Shown here piece after piece: positions 53,599 to 63,004 of a stretch of 64,000 nucleotides of DNA. The notes beneath the pieces were generated by a model. It was given only the letters and a program-made list of their open reading frames with translations, did no database searches and was not told the origin of the DNA. The stretch is taken from the NCBI GenBank assembly GCA_035353395.1, contig DAOPZL010000013.1, positions 1 to 64,000 on the forward strand. The letters are read 5' to 3'. Numbering within the stretch: position 1 is the first letter of the stretch; every line of letters begins with the position of its first letter. Both the position numbers and the translations under genes were made by a program. The DNA is from UBA1801 sp035353395 (lineage in GTDB: Bacteria; Acidobacteriota; Holophagae; Holophagales; Holophagaceae).

Positions 53599-53768
53599 GC
53601 GATCGCCCCAGGCGGGTTCCTGGCCCAGGGAATGATCATACTGTTTCCTGATCGGCTGAGTAAGTTTTGTCGATCGCTGCCCGCCCCCGGCACAATTTCC
53701 CCTGGACTCGGAGCGCCTGCTCCGTCATAAGGGGCAGTCGCCTCAATCCTCCGCGGGAGAGACCCCAG

Positions 53769-56231
53769 ATGGCCGTCGGCATCCGCAACATCCCCCAGCC
53801 CACCCCAGGCCGGCTCGACGCTCCGGGCATCATCGAGGCCTTCGCGGACCGGATGATGTACTCCGTCGCCCAGGACCAGTTCACGGCCCGGGAGTTCGAT
53901 GTCTACCAGGCCATGGCCCTGGCCGTGCGCGACCGGCTGATGGAGCGCTGGTTCCGGACCCAGAACGCCTACTACCGCCAGGACGTGAAGCGGGTCTACT
54001 ACCTCTCCCTCGAGTTCCTGATGGGCCGGGCCCTCCTCGACAACATCCTCAACCTCGGCGCCCGGGACGCCTACACCCAGGCCATGGAGGAGATCGGCTT
54101 CCGGCTGGAGGACATCGTCCAGCAGGAATGGGACGCGGGCCTCGGGAACGGCGGGCTGGGGCGTCTCGCCGCCTGCATCCTGGACTCCGCCGCCACCCTG
54201 GGGCTGCCCTTCTACGGCTACGGGATCCGCTACGAGTACGGCATCTTCCAGCAGAAGATCATCGAGGGCGCCCAGGTCGAATTCCCCGACAACTGGCTGC
54301 GCTACGGGAATCCCTGGGAGATCCCCCGCCCCGACGTGATCTTCCCCGTCCGGTTCCACGGCCGGATCGAGGCGGCCACGGGGGACGACGGGAAGTACCG
54401 CGCGGACTGGGTGGACACGCAGATCGTGTGGGCCATGGCCTACGACACGCCCATCGCCGGGTTCCGCAACGGCACCGTCAACACCCTCCGCCTCTGGTCC
54501 GCCCGCTCCAGCCGCGAGTTCGACCTGGGCCGCTTCAACGCGGGAGAGTACGTCCAGGCGGTCCAGGACAAGACCACCTCCGAGAACATCTCCAAGGTCC
54601 TCTACCCGGCGGACGACCAGAGCGCCGGCAAGGAGCTCCGGCTGAAGCAGCAGTACTTCTTCGTCTCCGCGACCCTCCAGGATGTCGTCCGGCGCTTCAA
54701 GAAACGCCCGGGCTGGCGCTGGGAGGAGTTCCAGGACAAGGTGGCCGTCCAGCTGAACGACACGCATCCGACCCTGGCGATCCCCGAACTCATGCGGGTG
54801 CTGATCGACCAGGAGGGCCTGGGCTGGGATTTCGCGTGGGAGCTGACCCAGAAGGTCTGCGCCTACACGAACCACACGATCCTCCCGGAGGCCCGGGAGG
54901 TCTGGCCCACGGACCTGCTGTGGTCCCTGCTGCCCCGGCACATGCAGATCATCGAGGAGATCGACCGGCGCTTCCGCCTGGTCGTCCGGGAGCGGTATCC
55001 CTTCAACGACGCCAAGCTCCAGCGGCTGGCCATCGTCGACGGCGGCCGCAGCGTCCGCATGGCCAACCTGGCCATCGTCGGCAGCCACTCCGTCAACGGC
55101 GTGGCCCGGCTCCACACGGACATCCTCAAGGCCTCCACGTTCTTCGAGATGAACGAGCTCTTCCCGGGGCGCATCAACAACAAGACCAACGGCATCACGC
55201 CCCGGCGATGGCTCCTCAAGTGCAACCCCCGCCTCTCGGGGCTGGTCACCGAGGCCCTCGGGGAAGGCTGGGTGAAGGACCTCGACGAGCTGCGCGGGCT
55301 CGTGCCCTTCGCGGAGGACGCCGCCTTCCGGGAGCGCTGGATCCTGGCCAAGCGGGCCAACAAGGAGGCCTTCACCTCGTTCCTCCGCGCGGCGCAGGGA
55401 ACGGTCCTCGACCCGTCCTTCCTGTTCGACGTCCAGGTGAAGCGCGTCCACGAATACAAACGCCAGCTGCTGAACCTGCTCCACGTCGCGACCCTGTGGA
55501 ACCGCCTGCGGAACGGCGAGGACGCGGGCGTCCCCCGGGCCGTCCTGATCGGCGGGAAGGCGGCCCCCGCCTACTGGGTGGCCAAGCACATCATCCAGCT
55601 CGCCTGCGCCCTGGGCTCGGCCATCGGGGCGGATCCGGCCTGCAAGGGCAGGCTCAGCCTCTCCTACCTGGAGAACTACCGTGTCACGCTCGCCGAGCAG
55701 GTGTTCCCCGCCTGCGAACTCTCCGAGCAGATCTCCACCGCGGGCACCGAGGCGTCGGGCACCGGGAACATGAAGGCGGCCCTGAACGGCGCGCTCACCA
55801 TCGGGACCCTGGATGGCGCCAACGTCGAGATCCAGGACGAGGTCGGCGAGGCCAACATCTTCATCTTCGGGCACACCGCCAGGGGCGTCATGGCCCTCCG
55901 GGACGCCGGCTACCGGCCCCGGGAATGGGTTTTCGCCGACCCGGAGCTGGCCTGTGCCATCGAGACCCTCGCGCGCCTCGAGCGCGGCCGGTTCGAACCC
56001 ATCGCGAACATGCTCCTGGACTCGGACGCCTACCTCCACTGCGCCGACTACGCCGCCTACCTCGAGACCCAGGGCCGGGCCTCGCACGCCTACGCCGACC
56101 CGGCGGAATGGGCGCGCAGGTCCATCCTGAACGTCGCGGGCATGGGCCGCTTCTCCATCGACCGCACCGTCCGCGAATACGCCGAGGGGATCTGGGGAGC
56201 CGGCACCGTGCGCGTGCCGGCTCCCCAGTGA
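53769..56231 (+). CDS. glgP: Glycogen/starch phosphorylase (GT35)
   Basis: An 820-residue PLP enzyme that releases glucose-1-phosphate from glycogen. Family landmarks include YYLSLEFLMGR near 78-88, GLGNGGLGRLAACILDS near 120-136, and the PLP motif EASGTGNMKAALNGA with Lys669. Length and order match bacterial and animal phosphorylases. The first 100 bases upstream contain no clear start; ATG 53769 follows GGGAGAG. It ends 3 bp from the convergent cysK stop. Confidence 0.96.
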   Translation: MAVGIRNIPQPTPGRLDAPGIIEAFADRMMYSVAQDQFTAREFDVYQAMALAVRDRLMERWFRTQNAYYRQDVKRVYYLSLEFLMGRALLDNILNLGARDAYTQAMEEIGFRLEDIVQQEWDAGLGNGGLGRLAACILDSAATLGLPFYGYGIRYEYGIFQQKIIEGAQVEFPDNWLRYGNPWEIPRPDVIFPVRFHGRIEAATGDDGKYRADWVDTQIVWAMAYDTPIAGFRNGTVNTLRLWSARSSREFDLGRFNAGEYVQAVQDKTTSENISKVLYPADDQSAGKELRLKQQYFFVSATLQDVVRRFKKRPGWRWEEFQDKVAVQLNDTHPTLAIPELMRVLIDQEGLGWDFAWELTQKVCAYTNHTILPEAREVWPTDLLWSLLPRHMQIIEEIDRRFRLVVRERYPFNDAKLQRLAIVDGGRSVRMANLAIVGSHSVNGVARLHTDILKASTFFEMNELFPGRINNKTNGITPRRWLLKCNPRLSGLVTEALGEGWVKDLDELRGLVPFAEDAAFRERWILAKRANKEAFTSFLRAAQGTVLDPSFLFDVQVKRVHEYKRQLLNLLHVATLWNRLRNGEDAGVPRAVLIGGKAAPAYWVAKHIIQLACALGSAIGADPACKGRLSLSYLENYRVTLAEQVFPACELSEQISTAGTEASGTGNMKAALNGALTIGTLDGANVEIQDEVGEANIFIFGHTARGVMALRDAGYRPREWVFADPELACAIETLARLERGRFEPIANMLLDSDAYLHCADYAAYLETQGRASHAYADPAEWARRSILNVAGMGRFSIDRTVREYAEGIWGAGTVRVPAPQ

Positions 56232-56234
56232 ACC

Positions 56235-57173
56235 TCAGGCTCCCGTCATCTCGGCGTAGAGGGGGTGGCTGAGGTAGCGCTCGCCGGTGTCGCAGAGCAC
56301 GGCCACGACGGTCCTGCCCCTGCCCAGCTCGACCGCCACCTTGACGGCCGCGTGGACGATGGCGCCCGTGGAGATGCCCGAGAGCAGGGCCTCCTCCAGG
56401 GCCAGGCGGCGGGCCATGGCGATGGCGTCAACGTAGGCGACATCCTCCACCCGGTGGTAGACCTGCCGGTTCAGGACCTCGGGGATGAAGTTGGCGCCGA
56501 TGCCCTGGATCTTGTTGGGCCCCGCCTGTCCCTTGGTGAGCAGGGGGGAGGATTCCGGCTCCACGGCCACCACCAGCGTGCCGGGCTTCCTTTGCGCCAG
56601 GACCTCTCCGACGCCCGTCAGGGTGCCCCCGGTCCCGACGCCCGCCACGAACGCGTCCAGCTCGGGGACCTGCTCCAGGATCTCCAGGGCCGTGGTCCGG
56701 CGGTGGGCCTCCGGGTTGGCTGGATTCTCGAACTGGCGGGCCATGAAGTATTTCGGATCGCTCCGGGCCAGCGCCTCGGCCTTCTCCACCGCCCCCTTCA
56801 TGCCTTCGGAGCCGGGGGTGAGGATGACCTCCGCGCCGTAGGCCCTCAGGAGAGCCTGCCGCTCCACGGTCATGGTGTCGGGCATGACGATGGCCACGCC
56901 GTAGCCCTTCGCCGCCGCGACCAGGGCCAGCCCGACGCCCGTGTTGCCGCTGGTGGCCTCGAGGACCACCTGGCTCGGCCTCAAGGCGCCCCGCCTCTCC
57001 GCGTCCTCGAGGAGGTGCAGGGCGATGCGGTCCTTGACGCTGCCGCCCGGGTTGGCGCTCTCCAGCTTGACGAAGACCGTCGCGGCCCCCTCCGGGACCA
57101 CCCGGTTCAGGCGCACCACGGGGGTGTTCCCGATCAGTTCGTAGACATGATCGACACGGTTGGGGCGCGGCAT
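56235..57173 (-). CDS. cysK: Cysteine synthase (O-acetylserine sulfhydrylase)
   Basis: A 312-residue PLP enzyme making cysteine from O-acetylserine and sulfide. The PLP Lys is K47 in NPGGSVKDR, the substrate loop is EATSGNTGVGLA near 68-79, and the phosphate loop is GVGTGGTLTGVGE near 178-190. Start ATG has AGGAGG upstream. A TTGACA/TAATTT promoter and a TTGAC-GAA-GTCAA repeat lie upstream. CBS-type relatives are longer, so CysK is favoured. Confidence 0.94.
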   Translation of the reverse strand: MPRPNRVDHVYELIGNTPVVRLNRVVPEGAATVFVKLESANPGGSVKDRIALHLLEDAERRGALRPSQVVLEATSGNTGVGLALVAAAKGYGVAIVMPDTMTVERQALLRAYGAEVILTPGSEGMKGAVEKAEALARSDPKYFMARQFENPANPEAHRRTTALEILEQVPELDAFVAGVGTGGTLTGVGEVLAQRKPGTLVVAVEPESSPLLTKGQAGPNKIQGIGANFIPEVLNRQVYHRVEDVAYVDAIAMARRLALEEALLSGISTGAIVHAAVKVAVELGRGRTVVAVLCDTGERYLSHPLYAEMTGA

Positions 57174-57191
57174 GGGATCCTCCTGGGAGAC

Positions 57192-57241
57192 AAATTAGTC
57201 TGTTTACCGATTATGTCAAATATTGATTTTGACGAAGTCAA
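57192..57241 (-). promoter_or_regulatory. cysK promoter and upstream inverted repeat
   Basis: On the minus strand, TTGACA (57214-57219) and TAATTT (57192-57197) are 16 bp apart. Just upstream, TTGACGAAGTCAA (57229-57241) is a 5-3-5 inverted repeat in an AT-rich patch, a candidate activator or repressor site. The Rrf2 regulator is a candidate binder, but this is not shown. Confidence 0.55.
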
Positions 57242-57359
57242 CATTTGGCGCCAGAAGAGTTCTTCAGAGTTCAAAAGTTGGGCGGGAGTATGATCTAGGC
57301 ACAAATTCAGGGATTGTTCCGGAACATCCTAATCCCCTGGAACGGCGACGGAGAACTGC

Positions 57360-60300
57360 ATGCACAAGGATCGCTCCTTCCGTACCCGGTATGTCCTGGC
57401 GGGACTCCTGGTCTGCACGCTGCTCGGGGCCCAGGCGACCCGCGGCACGGCCCAGCGGGTGCGTCTGGGAACCGTGCCGCTCATGGAGCAGGCCGACCGG
57501 CCGGCCCTGGGGTTCAGCTTCAAGCCCCGCGCGGCGGGCGGGAATCTCCCGGAGTGCATGGAGGTCGTCCTGGTGCTCCCGGATTCCCTGGCGGAACGGG
57601 CGGGGATCCGGCCCGGGGACCTGGTCCTCTCGGCCAACGGGGCTCCCGTTCCCTTGATCCAGGACCTCCTGGGGCCTCTCTCCCGCCCGGGCACCGTCCT
57701 CCTGAAGCTCTGGCGCAACGGTTCAGTCCAGGACCTCCGGATCGTCGTTCCCCAGCCCGACCCCATGGGCGCCACCGCGAGCCTCTTCGCGGTGCCGGGC
57801 CTGAAGCGCGCGGCCCAGCCCGCCCCCGGCATCAACACGCTTCGGACCGTCTTCATCGACCCGAAGACCGGGACCACGGCCTTCATCGGCGCCTACGACC
57901 CTGCCTACGCCACGGGCCCCATCGACTACGCCGCGCTCCTGGGGGACGCCCTGCGCAGCCCCTACCCCGCCTTCAGCCTGGATCCTTCCCCGGCCACCAA
58001 GTCCACCCGCGAGGCTCTCCTCCGCAAGGTGGACGCCGACATGAGCAAGGTCCAGCGGGATGTGGACTATGGCAAGGCCTGGATGCTCCGCATCGGGAAC
58101 CTGATCCTGTCGGACGCCTCCCTCTCCGTGGACCGCCAGCGCTTCCTCCAGAAGGGCGCCGAGGCCCTGAAAGGCAAGCAGGAACAGGCCCGGGCGCTCT
58201 GGGACATCATGAACAACCGCCTCCAGGCCATGGACCCAAGGTGCGCCGATGTCTTTGCAGCCTTGTTCGAGGCGATGGGCGATCCCGACATGGGCCGGGC
58301 GATGCGCCTCATGTCCGATCCGAACACCCAGCGCCAGGGCTTCGAGGTCTGCGGTCTGGGCCCTCTGGTCGACGACCTCCGCATGAAGCTGCAGACGGGC
58401 GCCCTCACCCAGGAGCAGGTCTTGGCCCGGGGCCAGGCCGCGCTGTGGGAACGCATCATGAAGGGCCTCAAGATCCCCGCGTCGCAATACTTCCGCCAGG
58501 TGGAGCTGGCCAGGACGGACCGGATGTCCACGGCCGCTTTCCAGGCCTACATGGAAAGCCTGATCAACCCAGCCATCGCCGACCGGGTCATGCTGCCCTG
58601 GCTCAACGGGTTGGTGCTCTCCCAGGCCTTCCTGGAGCGCTTCTACCAGGTCCCGTCCATCGAGGTGGTGCCCCGGTTCCTGGGCGGCCTGCCGCCTGAT
58701 TCCGAACTGGCGCGCACCTTCCTGGCCGCGGACTGGATGCTCAAGATGCTCGCCATCGCCCCGGAGCTCTCCGCCAAGGTGCCCGGACATCTCACCTACC
58801 AGAACTACGAGTTCCGCCTGGCCTCCTCCCGGGGGACCTACGCCCCCGACAGCCGCGGCTCCATCCGGGGTTGGCTCGCGCCCCAGGGCGTGGATCTGCG
58901 CTGCGATCCCTCGGGCCGCGTCGTGACGTTCGGACCATCGCGCATCGCGGTCCGCTCCGAGCTGACGACCTTCGAGGGCGGCAGCCGCTCCGCGAACGCC
59001 CTGGAGCGGGACGCCGCCGAGGGCTACGCCCGGGAAGTGACCCAGCGCTACGACGACTATGCCCGCGCCCTTCCGGAGCTGCACCGGCTCCGCGAGGCCG
59101 CCAAGGTCATCGCCCTGGTCCGCTGGGCCAGGCAGCGCAGCCAGACCCTGGCCGCGCCGGCCGCCGCGCCGGGCACACCCCTTCCCCCGAGCTTCCGGCA
59201 AGGGTTCTGGACGGCCACCTTCCAGGCCGACGCCAACAAGATCCTCTTCGTGCTCTCCGCCCACGGGGGCGTGGACTTCGACCAGAAGACCGGGGACGCC
59301 TGGGTCCAGCCCAAGACCGAAGCCGGCCTGGCCGACAGCGCCCTGAAGCAGCTCGTGGGCAGCGCGGCCCTAGCCCAGCAGGCCGCAGGCACGGCCTTGA
59401 AGGGCGACATGGAAGGCGCGCGCGAGCTGGCCCAGAAGAGCGAGCAGGCCATGATAGGGGACCTCCGGTCCGGCTTCCCCACCCTGGCCCAGGTGCCGCA
59501 GGTTCCCGATCCCACGGCCTTCGCCGTCTTCCAGGGAGAGGCGCTCGCCCAGAGCAAGGACGCGATCGCCGGCCTTAAGCAGGCCGCGACGGACGCCGAG
59601 CGCCAGCCGTGGCAGCAGAAGCTGCAGAAACTCCAGGAGCTGATGGCCCAGGGCCAGCAGAATCCGGCCCTCGCGCCGAAGCTCGCGGTCGAGCTCCGCC
59701 AGGGCATCATGGGCTCCACCTACGCGGCGCCGGTCGTGGCGTCCCAGGCCTCCGGCGCGCCCGCACCCTCCGCTCCGCCCGTGGCGATGCCCGCCCCGTC
59801 CGGAAGGCCCCCCGTCGCCCAGCCCCCCGCCCGCCCGCAGCCGGCCGTCCAGCCCGCGGCCAGGCCGGCCGTGCCCCCGGAGGAACGGGCCCGCATCCTC
59901 GCCGAGATCAGCCAGCTCCGGAAGGAACTCTGCCGCATCCAGGCGAACCTGCGGAAGTTCAACGCCACCATCCAGTCCGACCAGGCCCAGCGGGCCGAGT
60001 GGGAGCAAGTCACCAACGAGGCCTACCAGCGCGCCGTGGACGAAGTGAAGAGCCGGATCGAGGACGAGCTGAAGGACCTCAGCACCAGCCTGCCCGAGGG
60101 CTACTTCGACGACAAGCTGGCCAAGGCCGCGAGCGACGCGGAGAAGAAGCGCCTGGAGGCCTCGAAGCGCCTCGTCCAGCACCTGAAGGAGTCCTATGCG
60201 CTGCAGGACTTCTCGTCCTGGGCCTCCTACGAGGACTACGGGAGGGACGAGATCCTCGAAGGCGCCCGGATGGTGGGCGAGCTGACGGGCCTGGACGAAT

Positions 60301-60569
60301 GGCTCAAGAACAAGCTCGTGAAGAAGTGGGGCCTCGGCCGCGTGCTCGCCTTCGGGGAAGCCGCCCAGGACATCGTGGCCTCGGCCTACGACGTGACCTC
60401 CGAGATCCTCGCCTGGCGCCGCCTCAACCAGCTCAACCGCAACAGCGCCGCCTTCCTGAAGGCCGTGGAAGCCGCCTCGAAGCGCATGAAGACCGTCATG
60501 GAGGGCATCCACGAGCGGGAAGTGAAGCTCGGCCTGCCCCCGGGCGCCTCCCGGGAGGTCTGTCCCTAG
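57360..60569 (+). CDS. Large secreted PDZ-domain protein of unknown function
   Basis: A 1069-residue protein. Signal peptide about 1-32. A PDZ domain at about 45-130 has LAERAGIRPGDLVLSANGAPV, as in HtrA and C-terminal proteases, but no protease triad follows. Residues 130-790 are mostly helical with no recognised domain. A Pro/Ala-rich linker (about 789-840) precedes a coiled coil (about 840-910) and a C-terminal helical region. No membrane anchor is seen besides the signal. Start ATG 57360 has only a weak GGAGAA site. Its partner and role are unknown. Confidence 0.75.
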   Translation: MHKDRSFRTRYVLAGLLVCTLLGAQATRGTAQRVRLGTVPLMEQADRPALGFSFKPRAAGGNLPECMEVVLVLPDSLAERAGIRPGDLVLSANGAPVPLIQDLLGPLSRPGTVLLKLWRNGSVQDLRIVVPQPDPMGATASLFAVPGLKRAAQPAPGINTLRTVFIDPKTGTTAFIGAYDPAYATGPIDYAALLGDALRSPYPAFSLDPSPATKSTREALLRKVDADMSKVQRDVDYGKAWMLRIGNLILSDASLSVDRQRFLQKGAEALKGKQEQARALWDIMNNRLQAMDPRCADVFAALFEAMGDPDMGRAMRLMSDPNTQRQGFEVCGLGPLVDDLRMKLQTGALTQEQVLARGQAALWERIMKGLKIPASQYFRQVELARTDRMSTAAFQAYMESLINPAIADRVMLPWLNGLVLSQAFLERFYQVPSIEVVPRFLGGLPPDSELARTFLAADWMLKMLAIAPELSAKVPGHLTYQNYEFRLASSRGTYAPDSRGSIRGWLAPQGVDLRCDPSGRVVTFGPSRIAVRSELTTFEGGSRSANALERDAAEGYAREVTQRYDDYARALPELHRLREAAKVIALVRWARQRSQTLAAPAAAPGTPLPPSFRQGFWTATFQADANKILFVLSAHGGVDFDQKTGDAWVQPKTEAGLADSALKQLVGSAALAQQAAGTALKGDMEGARELAQKSEQAMIGDLRSGFPTLAQVPQVPDPTAFAVFQGEALAQSKDAIAGLKQAATDAERQPWQQKLQKLQELMAQGQQNPALAPKLAVELRQGIMGSTYAAPVVASQASGAPAPSAPPVAMPAPSGRPPVAQPPARPQPAVQPAARPAVPPEERARILAEISQLRKELCRIQANLRKFNATIQSDQAQRAEWEQVTNEAYQRAVDEVKSRIEDELKDLSTSLPEGYFDDKLAKAASDAEKKRLEASKRLVQHLKESYALQDFSSWASYEDYGRDEILEGARMVGELTGLDEWLKNKLVKKWGLGRVLAFGEAAQDIVASAYDVTSEILAWRRLNQLNRNSAAFLKAVEAASKRMKTVMEGIHEREVKLGLPPGASREVCP

Positions 60570-60602
60570 CCCCGACCCGGCCGGGTGGCTCCGGGAACGG
60601 GG

Positions 60603-61106
60603 CTATCCGGCCGGATTCTCGTCGGCCGAAGGGCCGTAGAGCGAGGGGACGGGCAGGTCGTTGAGGCGCAGGTAGACTCCGAGCTGGGCCCGGTGGTGGA
60701 CGAGATGGTTCAGGAAGAGGGTGCGGTAGAGGAGCGACCGCGGCGCCTCGACGAGTACCTTCCCGCCCCACGCCAGCGTCCAGGCCGCCTCGAGCTGCTC
60801 GTCGCTCGCGGAGGCCAGGGTCTTCCTGGCCTCCGCAGCCAGGAGGTCGAACTCCGCGAGCAGCTTCTCCCTGGACTCGAAGACCAGGGGCGGCCATTTG
60901 ACGGAAGCCAGGTCCAGGGACGGCGTCCCGAGGATGGTGATCAGGAACTGCGGAAGCCTGGCGACATGGACGGCGAGACGGCCCATCGGCATGGACTTCC
61001 CGTGGGGCTTGTAGTCGGCCTTGTCTTCCGGGATGCGCTCAAGCGTGGTGCGCGTGCCCCGCATCTCCAGATCGAAGTCCTGCAGGAGAATGTCGACGAT
61101 CTTCAT
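60603..61106 (-). CDS. DinB/YfiT-like four-helix protein
   Basis: A 167-residue protein of the DinB fold. Likely metal-binding His residues are H48 in RLAVHVARLP and the LNHLVHHRAQLG motif near residues 134-145, which places two His on helix 4. Relatives include putative thiol transferases that use bacillithiol, glutathione or similar. It ends 34 bp from the PDZ protein stop and is convergent with it. Specific function is unknown. Confidence 0.85.
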   Translation of the reverse strand: MKIVDILLQDFDLEMRGTRTTLERIPEDKADYKPHGKSMPMGRLAVHVARLPQFLITILGTPSLDLASVKWPPLVFESREKLLAEFDLLAAEARKTLASASDEQLEAAWTLAWGGKVLVEAPRSLLYRTLFLNHLVHHRAQLGVYLRLNDLPVPSLYGPSADENPAG

Positions 61107-61170
61107 GGCGGCGCCTTTCGGAAGAGGAGGAAGCGGAACGATGATGCCACGAAACCGTCCGCGCGCGCCT

Positions 61171-61614
61171 TCAGGGACGGAGGGAAGGGTCGCCCTTCAC
61201 CGAATCGCCCTCCAGGGCCTCGATCTTCTCCCGGAACTCGACGGGAAGCGGGAGCTTGGTGTTCTTCCTGAAGTCGAACATGACGAGGACGTCGCTGGCT
61301 TCCGCGACCATCTCGCCGGCGTCGTCGAGGATCGCGTGCTTCATGTGGAAGCTCGTGTTCTTCATGCAGCTCACCTTCGAGTGGACCACCACGTTTCCGG
61401 GATAGAACAGCTGCTTCCTGAACTGGCAGGTGGTGGAGGCCAGCACCGGCCCGGTCGACATCCCCGTGGGTTTCGCCATCAGGCCGATCCGCTCCAGGTA
61501 GTTGACCCTCGCGGTCTGGACATAGCGCATGATCGCAAGGTTGTTGATGTGGCCCAGCGAATCGATCTCGCTCCAGTCGACCCGCAACTCGATCCGGGTG
61601 GCATAGCCGTTCAT
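61171..61614 (-). CDS. Acyl-CoA thioesterase, 4HBT/YbgC family
   Basis: A 147-residue hot-dog protein. IELRVDWSEIDSLGHINNLAIMRY near residues 8-31 is the YbgC/4HBT catalytic region, with the Asp replaced in context by SEIDSLGH. It would hydrolyse an acyl-CoA. It lies 9 bp after the GNAT gene on the same strand, suggesting cotranscription. Substrate is not clear. Confidence 0.87.
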   Translation of the reverse strand: MNGYATRIELRVDWSEIDSLGHINNLAIMRYVQTARVNYLERIGLMAKPTGMSTGPVLASTTCQFRKQLFYPGNVVVHSKVSCMKNTSFHMKHAILDDAGEMVAEASDVLVMFDFRKNTKLPLPVEFREKIEALEGDSVKGDPSLRP

Positions 61615-61623
61615 GCCGCCGCC

Positions 61624-62070
61624 TCAGCCGTTCCGGCGCAAGTCGAGAACCTGGATGAACTCCCGTCCGTCCATCTCGCCGGTGGACCGGAACCCCATTT
61701 TGCCGTAGAGGTCGAGCGCCTTCGCGTTGTCGGGATCGACGCTCAGTCCCAGCGCCGCGAAACCCAGCTTCCGAGCCTCCTCCGCGACCAGGGACAGCGC
61801 CGCCTTGCCGTAGCCTTTCCCGCGCTCGCGCTCCGAGATCATCAGCCGGTAGATCCAGAACCTGTCCGCATGCCGCTCGTCGGGGCCGAAGAGGGTGCAT
61901 CCGACCATCGTTCCGTCGGCGTAGATGCAGCGTACGTCGGCGCCCTGATGGAAGCGGACTTCCGCCAGCGAATAGAGGTTCGTCTGGACGAACCTCTGGT
62001 GGTCCTCCGAGATCGGCAGATGGATGCATGCCTGCCAGTTGTCCCTCGTGATCTCCGCCAATCGTATCAT
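61624..62070 (-). CDS. GNAT acetyltransferase, SpeG/BltD-like
   Basis: A 148-residue acetyltransferase. ERERGKGYGKAALSLVAEEA near residues 82-101 is the CoA-binding motif (RxxGxG), and NAKALDLYGKMGF near 118-130 is motif B. The N-terminal REITxxN-like pattern (AEITRDNWQACIHLPISEDHQ) recalls spermidine acetyltransferases. ATG 62070 is chosen by alignment to that N-terminus. It is followed by the thioesterase. Confidence 0.85.
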   Translation of the reverse strand: MIRLAEITRDNWQACIHLPISEDHQRFVQTNLYSLAEVRFHQGADVRCIYADGTMVGCTLFGPDERHADRFWIYRLMISERERGKGYGKAALSLVAEEARKLGFAALGLSVDPDNAKALDLYGKMGFRSTGEMDGREFIQVLDLRRNG

Positions 62071-62162
62071 CGCGCTCTCCAAGGGCCCCGCACGCGATCC
62101 CGTTCGCGGCGCCGCCCCCTCCCATTGTGGCGGCAGGCGCCCCAGGGCACAAACGGCCGCCC

Positions 62163-62963
62163 TCAGAAGGCGCTGGGCAGCCGGCCGGTCTGCGTCCTGA
62201 AGACCCTGATCATGTGGGACTGGTCCGCGAACCCGCACGCGCTGGCGCATTCCGAGAGCCGGTCCCGCCGCCCCCGGCCCCTCAGCCGCTCGATCGCCCG
62301 CTGCAGGCGGACGTTCAGCAGGAGCTGTTTCGGGGAGAGGCCCACCTGTTCCTGCAGGAGCCTCTGGAGGGTCCGCACGCTCAGCCCGAACTCCCGCGAC
62401 AGGTCCTCGACGCGGAGACAGCCGTCCAGGGCGTCGATCATCTCCAGGACCTGCCTGCACCGGCGGTCCTGGCAGAGGGCCGCCGGACCTTCCTCCCGCA
62501 ACACGGCCTCGAGGATCTTCAGCCTTCCCGCTATGCCCTCCGCGGCTGCGAGCCGCTCGCCCAGCTCGTCGAGGTCGACGCCCGGGATCCGGTCGAGGGC
62601 GATCCCGGGCTTGTTCACGAGGTCCCGCGGGGCCACATCGGCGATGCGCGGCAGCTTCCCCGGGCGGAACCGCAGCCAGTGGATTTCCGAATCCCCGACG
62701 TAGGGCCTGATGCGGCGCGTGATGGGCCCTCCGCAGACGAGGGTGCAGCGCCCTCCGGCAAGTTCGAACCCGACCCCGAAGTGCGCGTCCGGGAACACGT
62801 CGAAACGGCCGTCCTGGCTGCACAGGCGCCGGGAAAGCAGCCACGCCTTCTCGACGGTTCCACCTCGGCAACGGATCGCTTGGGCGGCGGGCGGGAGGGC
62901 GGGGAGGCCGATCCCCGCCCCGGGTCCGTCCATGGGCATCGAACGAAGCATCCCGCTGACCAT
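62163..62963 (-). CDS. AraC-family transcriptional regulator
   Basis: A 266-residue regulator. The C-terminal double HTH covers about 170-262 (VEDLSREFGLSVRTLQRLLQ, LSPKQLLLNVRLQRAIERL, CASACGFADQSHMIRVFR). The N-terminal domain resembles the DUF6597/cupin-like sensor found in some AraC proteins. ATG 62963 has GAGAGGGGG upstream; the M at 62951 is an alternative. It lies 41 bp after the ABC-linked small membrane protein. Its target is unknown. Confidence 0.88.
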   Translation of the reverse strand: MVSGMLRSMPMDGPGAGIGLPALPPAAQAIRCRGGTVEKAWLLSRRLCSQDGRFDVFPDAHFGVGFELAGGRCTLVCGGPITRRIRPYVGDSEIHWLRFRPGKLPRIADVAPRDLVNKPGIALDRIPGVDLDELGERLAAAEGIAGRLKILEAVLREEGPAALCQDRRCRQVLEMIDALDGCLRVEDLSREFGLSVRTLQRLLQEQVGLSPKQLLLNVRLQRAIERLRGRGRRDRLSECASACGFADQSHMIRVFRTQTGRLPSAF

Positions 62964-63004
62964 CCAGGCCCCCCTCTCTTCCGGCGAACTCGCGGGCCCG
63001 CCCC

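Noticed and set aside
60575..60586. Palindrome ACCCGGCCGGGT after the PDZ gene as a terminator
   Set aside because: It leaves no loop and no T-run follows; it is probably chance in GC-rich sequence.
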